64,000 bases of DNA from Henricia sp. BOLD:AAB3569 (Eukaryota > Echinodermata > Asteroidea > Spinulosida > Echinasteridae). A model generated the notes under the pieces. That model ran no database searches, was not told the origin of the DNA, and saw only the letters and a list, made by a program, of their open reading frames with translations. The stretch's first letter is position 1, and each line of letters opens with the position of its first letter. Shown piece by piece: positions 32,218 through 47,600 of the stretch. A program made the position numbers and the translations under genes. The stretch is taken from positions 124,001 through 188,000 of the forward strand of contig JBBELK010000384.1 in assembly GCA_037783545.1 (NCBI GenBank), given 5' to 3'.

Positions 32218-34699
32218 ACTGGATGCGCTTCTGCCATTCTGTAATCTATCTTTAAGTGCAAAGTACTATAGTACTAGGTAATAAGTAATATAGTACTAAG
32301 CAGTAGAATCGTGGCATCAGTGTTTGTTTCCAAGTATCAGTCTATATATCTGTTTCGAAATTATCCGGATTCCCCAATCTTTTATAGCATGACCGATCAC
32401 CGAAGCTGAAATGACATCCCGGTTCGATGGCCTCGGGGTGTCACAGCCTTATTGAATTTGCGAAGAGGACGGGACTATAGTTGAGCCGATCACCAGGGAA
32501 ATCATCCCCTTTCAACTTCTAAAAAGAACAGAAAAGAGCAGTAATTATTCACGTTTGGCTCCGGGATTGTAGAAAATCATTAAAGGGACACACCGGCTTA
32601 CTGTTTACATAATGTAGCAATCTAGCATCCTTGACAATAATATTATTCGTCGATGGTCGTTGTGAAACAAATTATCAAAATGTGACGTAATTAACTAGAA
32701 ATGTTTAAAATTAACAAAAGAGACAAATGTTGGGCTATACGCTTTACCAGCCGTCACGATGTATTATGTATCATGTGTTTGTAAATAAAGGTGGCGTTCG
32801 ATATGGGTCGACACGTGTTTAACCTTGATTCCTTGTTTTCCCTGACTCATCACACCTTGCATGATCCTTGAGGTCAGCGCCGACTCGAGGAAGCAACTCG
32901 AACGCAACGTTTTGGTGTCTTTAGCGCCCTCAATAGGCCTATGCTGTTTTTTCTTCGGATATTATTTTCCAACAAAAGCAACTCGCACTTCCCGCTGGTT
33001 TCTACGGCTGGAAATACAACTAACTCACAAGACCACGTGACTTTTCGAAACCAGAATCTGGTGTATATTCTCGGGACAGAATTAGCGATTCTGTAAGATA
33101 TCGGGAACAACTAAGGCACGATGCTTCCAAGGGGGAAAAAAGAACCGTATGAATATACAAACTTTATGAAATAATTAAAAATAACGCCGTAATATTCAAT
33201 TTACAATCTTCAGCAGTATTCTATATACATCATACCGTGTTTTCGCATGTTGATGAAATATATTGCATTTTCACACTCCAAGGATTTCCTGGTAGATACA
33301 TGGGGATAAGTGGATCGCAGCACACAAAATGCTGTCTAATGTTACGAACGTCGTGATTGGTCAGGATTGATCACGAGGGGCCCTTTATTAATTACAGCGA
33401 CGTGAAATCCAATCATTCTGTTTTATTAGTACAACGCCGCCGACGGGTATATGTGCCATTAAACCAAATTGTGATCGAGGATAAAGTATATCAGAAAATG
33501 ACCACTTGATCCGGCGTTAAGTGTTTGCCTTCATTAAGAGCGTATTATCTTAACGCAATGCTCGAAGAAAATACAAGGTTGTACACGTAGCACAACTGCT
33601 ACAAGACATGTATACAATGTGCACTTTTTCGTTTTACTAAAAGGTGACCATAATTGGAATCATTTGTTTTAACAGTGTGTTCGTTTCTTTAATGCTAACT
33701 GTTTTCATTTAAAGGGCCCATCAAAACAGATTTTTTGAAAGATTACTATGTACGGACACTCACTCGGACTCCACGCAGCGGCACTATGAGACAACTCTGA
33801 AAAATGTGTAAGTTTTTCCTTATTAAAACCATGACATTTTCCCCTCTTAATTTTGTGTTTTTATCATCAAACTAACATTTTTGCATGGTTTATAGATCAT
33901 AAAAAGGCAAATACTGCATGGGTGTCCCTGCATGGTAAAGAACCCCAAATGGAAAACATGTATTGGCCTTTAATGAAATGGCATATTATCTAGTATAGCA
34001 AAATTATATGCGTCGAACCTATGTTGCTATAAATAGAAGATATACCAAAAACACGTCGTACCTTTTTCGTTTTCTGCAAAACGGCTATTTTTCCACGTCG
34101 TCAAGCACACCTGCCTTTTCCTTACCCGCAATCTCATTGGCTAGCTGCGCGTGTGAAGATGCACTATGCCATGCGTACGCGTGCGCGCTGGCACCTGGCC
34201 ATAATTGGTTGAGTTATGCAATTACATTGTTTCAAACTCCCAGTAATTGGAGGCGCGCATTTCGTGCGTGTCACGATCCGCGTGTCCATCACGTAGACCA
34301 GTGTACTATTTTGTTGCTAGTGATAATTTAAGACCAGTGGGCTGGTTGATTACTATTCACCTGTGAGTGTGTGGGGTAACTATATGACTTAGATTCGGCT
34401 TTAGGCTCGGTCTTTGCGATTTTCTGTCTTCCCCGGTGTTGTTTACTTGTTCGAGTTCCTCTTGAATGGCCATTACATGATTGGAAAACTTTTAAAAACA
34501 GGAACAACAACATCCGCCACTGACAAACATTAAATCGTCCCCGTAACTAAATTCCATCAAGCACTTTAAAACATTTTTTTAACTTAGGCGATCTTTTTTT
34601 TTTCTTCCAAACTCGGGCTGACGTCACTTCTATGTCCCCGCTGAATTAGCCTTTCGCGTGTTTTACACGGATAGCGTCTACGGGCGTATTTCCTTTCAC

Positions 34700-34930
34700 G
34701 TGCACACTTAATATCCACTTGACCATACTATATGTTCGTTGCTATGCGTTGCACGCGCCATAATGACATAAAGCGACCGGCCTGTTGGTTGCTGGCCAAA
34801 GGCGTGCACCACGTAGCAACAATAGCATAGTATGTGACTTTCCGAACTGCACCATTTGCATATAAATGAAGAATTGGCGGCGCCAGCCATTATGCAAAAG
34901 GCTAACTTGCAACGCGTCGAGATGACTTTT
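34700..34930. repeat. Second copy of the 17655 dispersed repeat
   Basis: Matches 17655-17930 through CACTTGACCA, CCTGTTGGTTGCTGGC, GGCGTGCACCACGTAGCAAC and GCATAGTATGTGACTT. 34930-35640 is the upstream region of the P4HTM gene; no clear TATA box seen. Confidence 0.65.
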
Positions 34931-35644
34931 GACACACAAAAACAGACAATGACGTCATCCTCTCCTCTTTTTCTAATATCTAAATCTATAATTTTCTTTT
35001 TTAATTTCCCTCTTATAGTTTCACAGTTTGCGAATGGGATTTTAAGTTATTCGACACCACATTTCGCCAAGTGTCGGCCAGACATGTCCGGAGTCGCGAA
35101 CAACGCCTGAAAACCCCATCATCGAGGGAAACACGATCGCTTCGCGTTACCGAGTAGCAAGGGGAATTATTCATAAAGCACTCCCCGGGATATTAAGCAA
35201 AGTCCCGCGAGACGTTGGCACCAATGACCGAAAAATCGGATCATTTTTGGACCCGTTCGCTGCAGTGGAGATTGTTTTTTAATCAGCGAGGCATTATCTT
35301 AGCAGTCTGGTTGAATTTCGGAAGAAATGAAGTATATTCCGCCTGTCATCTGTGCCGTCAAGCCTAAAAACAAAGCAAGGAATTCTAAGAATGAAGACGC
35401 ATAATTAACATGTTTTGGCACACGACTGAACTTGCTACGTTTACGTCATTGTAAAATAAGGGAACAGTGAATACTTTCTGTTGATGTTGCGCGAAGAATA
35501 AAGACGGCCAATTGAGATGCAATGGAAAATCGAAATCAGTGATGTCGTGATACTCAAAGGTGGATCTGCAGATCTAGAGCGAATTTCAACAGTTCGACGT
35601 TCGCCGTTTTCCAAAGGTGTTGCGCGGAGTCACGGTGTACCACC

Positions 35645-38600
35645 ATGAGGACGCGGGACGCGTTGTTTGTCGCAATTTTCGGAAAAGGGCGCCAAGTGCT
35701 TTTTGCTGTTTTCGTTTTTGTCCTGAGTGGCAACGTGGCTCAGGAAATAAACAAGCCGGTGGAAGCTAAGGAGAAGCTAACGCTGTATCAGCTGGATCCG
35801 GTTATGGTGAGCAGGCATTCTCTCATTCAATACTTTGGTTTTTATCCTCAAGTATTGAATGCAGATGCGCTTTTGTTTTCTTTTTAGTATTTTTAAAAAT
35901 ATAAATAACTGAGTAACGATGTTGCATTGTGTTCTTGTACTTAATGTTATGCAACTAAGGCCATTCATGCCATCAATATACGGTATTAGATTAATAGAGA
36001 TGGCCAGATCACATTTTAGAGCCCTATTTTTTCCATGAGTGTTGAGATTTTCATACCATATCATTTGCCATATTTTTCTCATTACCATTCTGAAATTCCG
36101 CGCTTTCAATCCGTACATTTTCAAGGATATCGTAAAAAAAAAACCACATATGTTTTGTAAATTACATGTAATATGCAGTGATTACACAAACCTTTTTGCT
36201 TCTACATCCAGCCTGGAGATTGCAAATTTCCTGTTTTCTTTCCACGGATAGTATTTTGGGAAGGCATTATAATATGCAGGCCTAATCATTGTCAGGCTGG
36301 AACGAAATCCATTTAAGAATGTCCTTCATTTGTTTTATTCATCCACGTTATCACAAGTACGCTTAATCTAAACAAAATGGCACATCGAAAGAAAATGCAC
36401 TTACGAATGCAGATAAATAATTCTGAAATCTGATTTTAAAATTTTACTTGTCGTTAGTTGACAAGAAAAACCCGACTAAATGTGTTGATAGCAATGGTAT
36501 TAACAAACACTACATGGTGTATAGCCATGGTGACTATAGTGTATAGCCATGGTGTTGATAGCAATGGTATTAACAAACACTACATGGTGTATAGCCATGG
36601 TGACTATAGTGTATAGCCATGGTGTTGATAGCAATGGTATTAACAAACACTACATGGTGTATAGCCATGGTGTTGATAGCCATGGTAACAAACTCTACAT
36701 GGTGTACAGCCATGGTAACCACATGGTGTATAGCAATGGTAACAAACACTACATGATCAATGAAATTGCCAACTGAAGGTGATTTTAAAAAGATCGTTTG
36801 CAGGCGATTTGTTTTAAACTTTTATTCAACACAAAAACCATGCATGGATTTGAAAAGTTCTCTGAAGTCGTTATTTCTACAAGGTACCCGGTAGTTTATC
36901 AACATTCTTTAGTTTGCTGTTGTTTCTGGAATTCGTGCATAAAAACCGTCCTTGGATTGTTCACGTTTTCTGAGGACTGAGGTAATAATTACTGCCTCTA
37001 TGTAGCTGCAATTTCTACAAGGTAGTTTTCCCACCCTAGGCTTTCAATTACCAGTGGAGATCATGCTGTTTTAAACACGTTTACCAAACAAGTATAATGA
37101 GACATCAACGAAAAAAATCGACCAACGTTTAGTTATCGAACAACTACTGTCAATATTTCGAATTATTGGTGGTCCGCCAATAATTCAAGGCGTAGACTTG
37201 CCCAAGTCTGACCTGCCGTGCTTAATCTGCAACGCGCGGCGCACAGTGCGCCATCCGGACGGTGCCCTGTCCAATCTGTTTCCTCTGTCTCAGAATGTCT
37301 CCCGAGACAGAAAAAGAGAGATTTGACAGGCAACTTTAACCAGTCCCTGCAGAGGGCGCGCTGCACGCACCGCACCGCAGACCAAACAGCGAAGTCAGAC
37401 CTGGGCAAGTCCAGGCAAGGCGCAAAAACGATGTCTAAAATACAAAGTATGATGTTTTGTCGTTAAAATAAAGTAAATGCTTTTTTAAAAATCGTTCGGA
37501 GAAAAAAACTTCAAATTGGATGGGAACCACGGACTATATCTTTAAGAAAAGGTGTCGAAATGATAACAACAACAAAGCAGGCTTTTTTGCACATTGGACA
37601 TTGTCAACATACTCGCTTCCTGCGTCTACAAATTCCATTGGTCTGGATACTGTTTAATTAAAGCATGGACGATAAGGGGATGGGGAAATGGCTAACGATT
37701 TTCAGTCTGGTCAGCTTGGAAAATAATTGTAGTAAAATTTACTTTACTTCATCGCTTACCTTAGAATGTCGTAAAATCGAAGCGATATAAATTAACCGGG
37801 AGTGTGTTCTGTTTGCTTATGGTGTTCCAGAGAAGAAAATAATCCCTTGTCAAGACCATTTGGCATTTCAAAATTAAATTCCCGCTTTTGAAGTGACAAG
37901 AGATGTTGTCTGAATATAGACCGTAGCGAATAGCCACCATTTCGTGGGGCACTTTTTTGGAAGCACAATATGTGCAACCATGCATGTCCTCAAGGAACAA
38001 AGAAACTGCCCCACGGAATGGCGGCTATTCGATACAGTCTATAGATATTATGTAAAGTCTTTATTCCAGGAATCTGTATAGAAAGTTCCATCTCGCAAAT
38101 CATACATTGGGTCTTTACCACGTTTTAAATGCATTGAATTAGACTGGAACAATGATTGAAGAGTTCCATAAGCGCCATCTATAATATTTTTTATACCTCG
38201 TGATTTTTTGTTGCACATTCTAAAAAATGTCTAACAAAAAGTAAAAGAAAGGTATTAAATTGGTAAAATCAAGTCATTTCTACTAATTAAATGCCTCATG
38301 AAGAGCTGCATTTTGCTGGGTATTTTATGAAAGGCACAACAGAAAATCTTGAAGTACATGAGATGTTTTGAAAAGCACTTATCAGTCTGTTTTTGCCAAG
38401 GTACTCTTTAATTGCTATTTTTATAAACGTCTATACTTTGTATCACTGCAAATTCACTTTAAAAATGCTGTCCATAATAGCTCCGTATTTTCAAGGGAAT
38501 ATTCTAATCCCTAAGCTTGGTATATAATACTTAGCCTCGGGAGTTCTTCTATAATATTCATATAAGGCATCGGGTTACCATCGCCGTTAGCTTTGCGATT

Positions 38601-41600
38601 AATGTGTGTCCCAGTGGTGTCAAGTATCTGCTAAATCTTGCCTGAGGCGGGCACAAGCCCCAACAAACGGAAACAAGCCGATAGCTTCCGGGATAAATTA
38701 CAAAATAATTTACCATCATAAAAACCAGGAACAAGACTGAACCTTTACAGGGTGTTTAAGAAAGGTAATCCTATTTCAACTTGGGTTAAAGGAAGGGACA
38801 ACACTTGTTTGAAAGTATCGACGAAATTAATCAAAAATATTAGCGATGTATTGCCCGGTGCATAAACCTTAATGAGAATCAGAGAAACTTGTTTTCAACG
38901 TCGGCAACCCAATTAATTTTAATGATAAACTCTGCAACTAATGCAACTGTGCCGTGCCATATTTGAAATTTTGAAAGGGATGATAACGTCAACCATGCAA
39001 TGATTGCACGTCAAAATTGATGCCTTGTTTCCACACGACGTGAAGTGTGTAAAATCTGTTGTGACGTGACCCATGCCCTCTCAAGTCCGAGCGCCGAACT
39101 GCAAAAGATGGCGACTTATACATGCATGAAGCGTACCGAATTAGGCAGCCATTTGCAAGTGTCGTCCCTTCCTTTAAAGGCCAATGTATCATTACTATAT
39201 AAGGTCATAACATATCAAAAACCTGCTTCAAAAACCTTTAAAATCTGTGTATGGTTTTTGTGTGTTAAGTGAATGGAAAAATGCGTGTGCAAACACATTT
39301 TTCTAAAACTACCATATTCAGTTGTTAATTTCCGACAGGAATTTCCATCTTGGACAAACAAATTCGTGTGGTGTTTGTTACCATTGTTACCAATATAATT
39401 TTCTTCTTGTCAACTGATGAAGTTAAATTTTGGGTCAGTTATACGAATGATGGCCTTTTACTAGGTGCACCCTGCATGCACTAAATATAGAGGGTGTTGA
39501 GAGCTGAACGAGTGTGGTCTAGTGTAGAAATGGCCCATCGTGCATTGTGTTGTGTGGTATTTTTTCTTTGGACAATGTAGCTCGAAAAAGTGGTCCTATT
39601 TTGCGAAGTAGCGTATGGGACTTTCCAAAATGGACGCTGGTTTGTTTGGCAATTTGCTCTCTTCCAAAGGTGGTTTTATTTCAAGCGGAAATTAGTGAAT
39701 AAAAAATGACGGGGCTCTACCTATAAAATTTAAAAGATAATACCCAATTAGTATTTTGGTTGTTGTCCTGAGAAGCTGAGAGAGTTGTGAGTATTTTTAA
39801 ATGATTTTTGAAAATCGGGCATTTATCATTGGTTCCTATGGGGCCCGATTTATTTGGGTGCACCCTTTATGTGCAAGGTGAAAGTAAAGCATTCACGCCA
39901 CGTACAAGTTGTGTCCACCGGGACTGTCTGACAAGAGACAGTCGTGGCCCGTAATGACTAGACGCGACACAACAGCGAGATTTCGCCTTTGCACACTCCG
40001 CCACTTCTTATCGTAGTTCGAGGTTTCCGTTCATCACGAGTCGGTGCACAGAACAGACGTGTTGTGCGTGACTGGGATTCAAACAGCGATTTCCGTATCA
40101 GTGACAATCCCGTGCACAAGGCGTGGTTTATCATCATATAGGTTTTCTCGTTCAGTTTTAACAAAGTACCTCCCAAGTTCGTTTAGGATGCATTCGTTTT
40201 AGCGCAAATTTGAATGCAGTTTGGGATCATCCTTCAATTATTTAAAGAGAGCATTCAAATTGGTTTTTCGAGCACGCAATCGGGAAAATTCCATACTCAA
40301 ATTTAAAACGACGCACATTCAATTTTGAAATACCAGCTAAAATCATTCAAATCTACTCGACGTGTACATCTACTAGCCTCAACGATCTTTCGGTCACAGT
40401 TTAATTTGCGGGTTTTTTTTTTTACCGTATATTTCATTATTTTGACGGGCCAAATGTATATTCGCGTGAGTCTTTTGTATTGACTTCATATCCTTGCTAT
40501 GTTCGCAGTAATCCGGCGCTCTCAGACAGTATTTGATTATTGGTACTAATTTAGAACCACGCATCCTTTGTACATAACCGCACCAAACAAACCTTACGAA
40601 GTTAAATACACCTCAGCCCCTCTGGCGTCCGCAACGGTAACAAAATTACGTAGTGTCTATTTGCTCTACGGCTGTTTCGTTTACTAAAGAAATCCCATTG
40701 TCTCGTTTTACACTGCATCGCTAATCACGAGGTACGGTGTGTTTGTCTTGCAGAAAGGCCACGTGAGAGAATTTGAGGCCGAGCCGGGCAGAATTCTGCA
40801 GGTTGAAACAAAAGCACTCCAGCCGCCTCTATTTGGTAAGGGGATATTCTGCTACGGAATTTGCAACGCCTATATCTTAAATAATTATCACTTTGTATGT
40901 TTCGCACTTTACTCGGTGTGTGAATGAAATCCGAGAGCTGTTGCACTGTAAACAACTGGTCGCGTGGTGGTTACAAAATCGTCACATTTTATAGAGCTAA
41001 TAAAACAATATCTGAAAATTTGCTTTCTTCTCTAAAATGAGAATACTGGTTACATAATGTTCACGGTTTCAAATAAACTCTTAAGAGTTTTGTTTCTCGC
41101 ATTGGTCGTCATCAAATCGCGGTCTTCGGCGAGCTTATCTCTTTGGCGAGTCATGCGTAATGTATTTCAGGCGCGTGGAGCACTTAAAAGGATCGAGCAG
41201 CCCTTTCACAATGGTGTAGACTCCATGTAAACTCCTTGGAAAATCCTGCGGGGGATGGCCTGACCACTGTATCTGCGTGTCTCCCAAACAGGAGCTCAGA
41301 CAGGCACTTCGGGCAAGCAGAGTGGCACACCCTGCCTCAGCGGCTCTTACCTGAGCTAGTGCAGTCAGCCTTGCCAAGCATGTGGTCATACACGTTACTG
41401 ACCAATAAAATATTTTAAATCTCTCATCCTCCTCGATCTGTTGTTAAAAGTATAATTTGCCTTTCTGTTTTTAATCTTCTTCTTTTTTTAAGTGTGAAGG
41501 GTTAATTTTATAAACAATTTTATTATTTTTTTATCAGAGATCCGTGGGTTCCTAACACCGGCCGAGTGTGATTACATAATCGGTCAGGCGTTGCAGGAAG

Positions 41601-44600
41601 GTCTGTACCCCAGCGGAGTCAACGACGATTCGTACTACAAGGCCAAGGAAAAGGCCGAGGAAATCTCCCAGGAGACGGTAGACGAGATGGACGCAGAGAT
41701 GGAAGAACGCAAAGCTGACACGGTCTTTGACGAACTCGATGTCAATGACAACATGGTAACAAATTTGTCATGGTAATAAATCGATTTTTTGTCTTATACA
41801 TGTACCATAGAGCCTATACCGGTAAGAACTGAGACGTCGGTTGATCATTAGGTTTTCCCCTGTAAATTTGATAGGACCACCTAAATTCAGGACTCAGAAA
41901 AAAACAGATTTTCTCATAATGATGATGGGTATTCTTGTATAGACCGTATCGAATAGCTGTCATCTTAAAGGCACAGGCTCGTCAGCAATGCGCGCCCGCC
42001 AAATTCGTGCTCGAAACACGCAGCTCCGTGCCTTTGCTATGGAGCTGCGTATTGCGTGGCACACATTTGGCGGGCGCGCATTGCTGACAAGCCTGTGCCT
42101 TTAATTGATACAGGTACGAATTTGTATATAGTCTCTCGCAGTTCTTCGTCGTCGTCGTGGACTTTTTACGATGTTTGGTCGCTCACTGTACTATTTGCTA
42201 CAATTTGCGCCACCGCGCATTCGCAATCGTAGTATGTCGTACGGATTCGTATTGGGATTCTAAAGCGGGCCTCCCACTGTGCGATTTTTGCCACGAATTT
42301 CCCACGATTAGGTACGATTTTGTGAGATTACCAAAGAATAGACTCTATACACAATCGTACCTAATCGTACCTAATCCGTGGCAAATATCGCACAGTGGGA
42401 GGCCCGCTTAAGAAATGCAACGATCCTTCAATATTACCAGAGGAAATGTTGGCCTCCGGTGGAACTCTCCACACGTTGAAGATGTTATAGACAACCAACT
42501 TAAATCTCAGTCATGCTCGAATTTCTAAGTCTTTTCGCGCGAGAGGAAAAGAAGGTTTTGCATTTTTTAGCGGAGCAAACGCGCAGCGGACGCCGTCCGA
42601 TCGCTACCGCTAACACTTGACTGACGAGCACTCCAATCGCGCTTGACGCCCCGCGACAAGTTCGCTGTTTTTGTGCTGTCGTGTTTGCACTTTCCGTCGC
42701 GAGTTCGGAGAAGTCGAGGCAGGTTTGAGAGGTATTTTCACCCGATGTCACTCAGATGAAAGTGGAACACAGGTGATTTTGTTTTTTTGGGGGAGGGGGA
42801 TTCTGTCACATAAGACCAAATTTAAAGCTACAGTATATAGCAATATTATTGCAAGAAATACAAAAAACCACAATTTGTAAAAGATCTAAAATGTAACACA
42901 AGCGTCCGTCCCGGTTACGAGCGTATATTAGAAATTTGTACACAGGGTTTTTAGAAAGGCATGTTGTCACACTATTTGTAACCATTTTTGGGCCTAAGTT
43001 ATCTCTTCAGACCAACTTAAACTTATTTCTTTTATTTTGAAACCTAACAAAGGTATTTTCTGGAAAATATGATTTGTGTTGCCAAAATGCCCCCTTTACC
43101 GTGGAAAGTATCCTCAATCACACATGGGTATAACATCGAGGGAATATGGCTGGTTCATTGTTGTTTCACTATACAAAAATGGTTTAATTTATTGAGCTTA
43201 TATAACAACATATAGCCTAGGGCGTGTTTGTTTCATGACAGATCCAAATCCAGATCCCGAGTTGTTTCACCGAGCAGAAACAAACGAGACTGCTCTCAAC
43301 TAGGATCTGAAGTCACGTGAATTTCAATTTATTTACCAAATTTGTCAAATTTCTGTTCCAAATTTCACCCACGTACATTCATCGTAAATAAACAAGCAGC
43401 CCAAATTTGTTTGTATCGCGTAAATCGTGTGTTGCCTCTGAAAACTAAAACGACACGGTTTTACTCACACAAAATCTCCACGATGTTTACGTCGCCATTT
43501 TGGATCTAGCGCTGAACCATCTCTCGAGAAGGATTCCACAGATCACAGATCTCGATCAGGATGTGCGCGAAGTGAACGAGTTCACCTTGGATATTCGCCG
43601 ATCTGAATCTGGATCCGTCCGAAACAAACACGCCCATAGAAAGCAAATGATTGAGTCAACGTTTCGATCCGGAGATCTTCATCATGACACACCTCGGGAT
43701 CTGGATTCGGATCTGGATTCGGATCTGTGATGAAACAAACGTCGCATATACTTTATTTTTGGCTCATATTGGACTTGCTGTTTAATCACGTGACTGTGAT
43801 ACTCCCGTGGAAAGCCTGACCACAGCATGCAAATTTGTCTTCGCTCCTCAGGTTCTCGAAGCCGAAGAACTCCTCTCGGTCCTAAACACCGACAACGCCT
43901 TCCTGAGACCCAAAGACGTCCTCCAGATGTTCCAAGACCTGGACCTAGACCCCGACTCGGACGGCCGCTTGACCCTAGATGAGTTCACGTCCCTGGTGTT
44001 CGAGGACCGGCTGCCGGACGTAGAGCGGTGGGTGTTGACGCAGACGGGGCACAAAGAGAACAAGATCAGGGAGAGCAAGCAGGCTTGGCTCGGCGAGCCG
44101 GGACCTTCTACCGACCCCGTGCTCGCAGCCCTGCAGGACAGGTAACTTCCATCGATGTCATTATGACGTCATTCTTTGATTACATAAATGTTCATAGTTT
44201 CAACGGGAATCGCAAGGAAACAGACGGTTTATATGAAGAAGTTCAGAATGAGAAGTTAATAATTAGTTAACAAGCATCGGCGAGTGCAAATTAATTTGAT
44301 AGAACGACCTAAATTTAGGAGTGGGGAAAATTTAAGATTTTCTTCTTTAAAAAATGTTTTTGCCAGTCTCATATGATTTGTACACACGGTCTATAAAGTC
44401 ATGACCAACAGGTGGGGTCGACTGCCATTCAACAGACTTATAAAACGTAATCATGACGTCATTACGGCATTGTTTACAGGGGGTTGCAGAAAACAGACGG
44501 TTTGTATTGGGCACAGACGGAATGACGTCAGTTGGTGAAAAGATCCATTGTTTTTCCACCGCGCGTGCATAGCAACCGGTAAAAAAAGATCGGTGCGCCG

Positions 44601-47600
44601 AGTCTGTGCTCCAAACTTGTGATCTATTAACTTTCAAGTGAATGAAGCTGGGGACAAGATAATTGGGACTGGAGTTCCCGGATGTCCGCCCATAACCATA
44701 GGACAAGCAATAAAACAAAATTCATTGTGGTAATCAGAAAAATATTCTGTCCAGCCAACTGGTTGAGCATCTACCCATGCAGTGTGTCAGTGGTCTCAGG
44801 TTCAAATTCTAATAAAGAACATATTATTTTTCTCATCCCATATTTCTTGTTTAGTTCGCCTTATTATGCATTTGACAGATCTGAAGTGATGACATTGGCA
44901 AATCTACTGCATCAATTTGTCGCCAAAATAATATGAAACAATCATTAAAGTCTCGAGAACTTTGCACTAAAATGATGTCGTCTGCACTTTATAAATGGAA
45001 ATTTGTGGCCTTCCGTCTCGCGGCGCGTGTTCATGCAACGCGACGTCTTATTTAAAAACACAATATTTCAACGCGTTGACAGTACGCATGACAGCACAAA
45101 AAGATGACCTGTTATGCATTTCAGTGGTCAGAGTTATTTCCGTTTATGTTGTCAAGTTTTCTTTGGGGATAAATCTCTGGAAAAAAATAAATAAATTCAA
45201 AGACGTAGTGGCGTTTCGCCACTTAAGGTTGATGAGCGCCGAGGCGTCGTATAGGCAATATATTTGTCACATTAAACGCAGCTATTGGATTTCCAATTAA
45301 TCTCTAGAGCATCAAAGTGCATGTCATTTTCCTGCGGTCAATAAATTACAAGCCCGTGTGCTTCAAAAGAGGAAACATGAAAATTACTAAATAAAAATTA
45401 TATACTGCAGTGTGTTCTAAACAAATTTTCTGTGGCTATAGACCGTTTCGAATAGCTGCCATCTTTTAGGGCAGTTTCTTTGTTCCACATGCATGGTTGC
45501 GAATTTTGTGCTTAGGGCCTACATTGTTGGCAAATTTAAACAACAAAAGTTGCCCTACAAGATGGCAGCTATCCGATACGGTCTATATAAGGATAAATCC
45601 ACGCAGTTGGGCCCTACATGAAAGCGCACATAGACGCAAACCTATATAATTTGCTATAAAGATCACCTATTAATTTTGATATAATTTGTTTTTCTGAATG
45701 CTAAAAATTATGCAACATGTTATTGTTAATGTTTTGTAACTTTCCTACACAAGGGATCAATAAACATAGACATTTACCTTAAAGCCCCAATACATCATTT
45801 GCAGTGACCCAAAATTGTACTTCATGAGTTGACAAGAAAAAACCGACTAAAAGTGTTGATAGCAATGGTAACAAACACCACATGATTTTTCTCCCGTGTA
45901 AAATGGTATTTTTTTGTGGGAGAAATTGCCAACTGAAGCATACCTGCCAACATTGCCGAGTAAAAAAATCTGACTGTAGTGAAACTTGCAACGGTCGAGT
46001 TGATACAACGGTCAAGTTGATCTAGTATTGCACCACAGATTTCTATTAAAAGTTTGTAATGGAGTTCTGTGTACTGCACCCGCTTTCATGTACACAACAC
46101 ATGCGGCGCCCGCGGGGAGTCAGGTCAAGTCGACCGTTTACCACATGTTCCGATTTTCAACACTTTTAACACATACAAATCAGAACAAATCCGATAAAAT
46201 CGGACTAGTTGGCAGGTATGCTGAAGGTGCTTTTAAAAAAAAGATGTAGTAGACTACTTTTTACCATTCATTCATGTACAAAAACCATACGTAGATTGTT
46301 CAGGTTTTCTGCAGGAGGCCTATTACTGCATCTATGTGGCTGAAATTTCTACGGGTAGAAATAACACCGTTCTTAACAGGTTACCATTTACCAATCATGT
46401 ACTCTATCTTCAAAGGAGAATTATATATAGTTATACCCAAGAAACAAAAGACATTGTGCTAAACAAATGTTACAAGAATTTACCCACTGAAAATCGGATA
46501 CGAACTTCACAAAGAATGGCTTATGGGCGCCGCCATTTTGTCCGGAAACGGGCAAGGAATAAAGTTTTTAATCATACACAATCGTCAATCACACATGGAG
46601 ATAACGCCGTTTGTAATAGTTTTCCAATCTTTTATTCTATCTTTAAAACTTCTACCCTTAACCCAGCTCGTATTTCCCTTTGAAGGAGCGTGTCCAGATC
46701 ACATTTTTAAGCCCCCATTTTTCCCATGGGTGTTGAGATTTTGACATCATATCATTTGTCATATTTTTCTCATTGCCATATTGAAATTTCGCGCTCTCAA
46801 TCCGTAATTTATTTTCAAGGATATCGGCAAAAAAAATATATCACCGATGTTTTGTAGACCAATCCGGTTCCATAAAGCAGTGCAGTGATTACATCAACCG
46901 TTTTTGCTTCCACATCCAAATTGGAGATTCCAAATTTCTTCCCATGGATAGTATTTTGGAGAGGTATTTGATATGATTGTTAGTTGGAACGAAATACATT
47001 TTCTGGAAAAATCTGGACAAGCTCCTTTAACCGCGCGATCTTTGCACGCGGGCTCCAGTTGGCCGTTTAGGGCCGGCAGCCGGGAGGCGAGCACGGGGGT
47101 GTCAAAACCGATCGCGCGCTAGATACCCACGATTGATTTTGTCACTTCACTTGTCTGTAACTATATAGTCAGTTCTCGTAGCGTTTGTATAATTGAACCG
47201 AAAGGCCGCCAGTGCGGTCCAGTTGTTAGAAAAATAGACTGTATTAGTTTATAGCATGTCAGGGAGACAGGATCAAACCTTAATGGATCTGTATGTTTTC
47301 AAGATTCGAAAAAAGCAAAACATCTGTCCTATTTTAAGACTTTTCAATATACAGATTATACAAGACTCCTGTTGTAACAAGGGAATTCTCGAAAGTCCCA
47401 GGGACCTTGTTATATAGGTATTCGACTGCATGATTGCCCATGACATCCCCGTGTAAGTCACGATCTGATTCCCCCTGGATCTATACCCCTCTAATTGTCA
47501 TTCCACAAAATGACCCGATTTCCATTGTAAGGCAACAGACGCAGTATATACAAGTAGCATAATGGCAAGTCAGTTTGGTTGAAATCTCCGGTGTCGCCAT

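Noticed and set aside
44347..44718. 123-codon open frame, - strand
   Set aside because: Intronic to P4HTM on the opposite strand, no recognisable motif or splice partner.
46336..46683. 115-codon open frame, + strand
   Set aside because: Overlaps the end of a family A repeat and intron sequence; no support.
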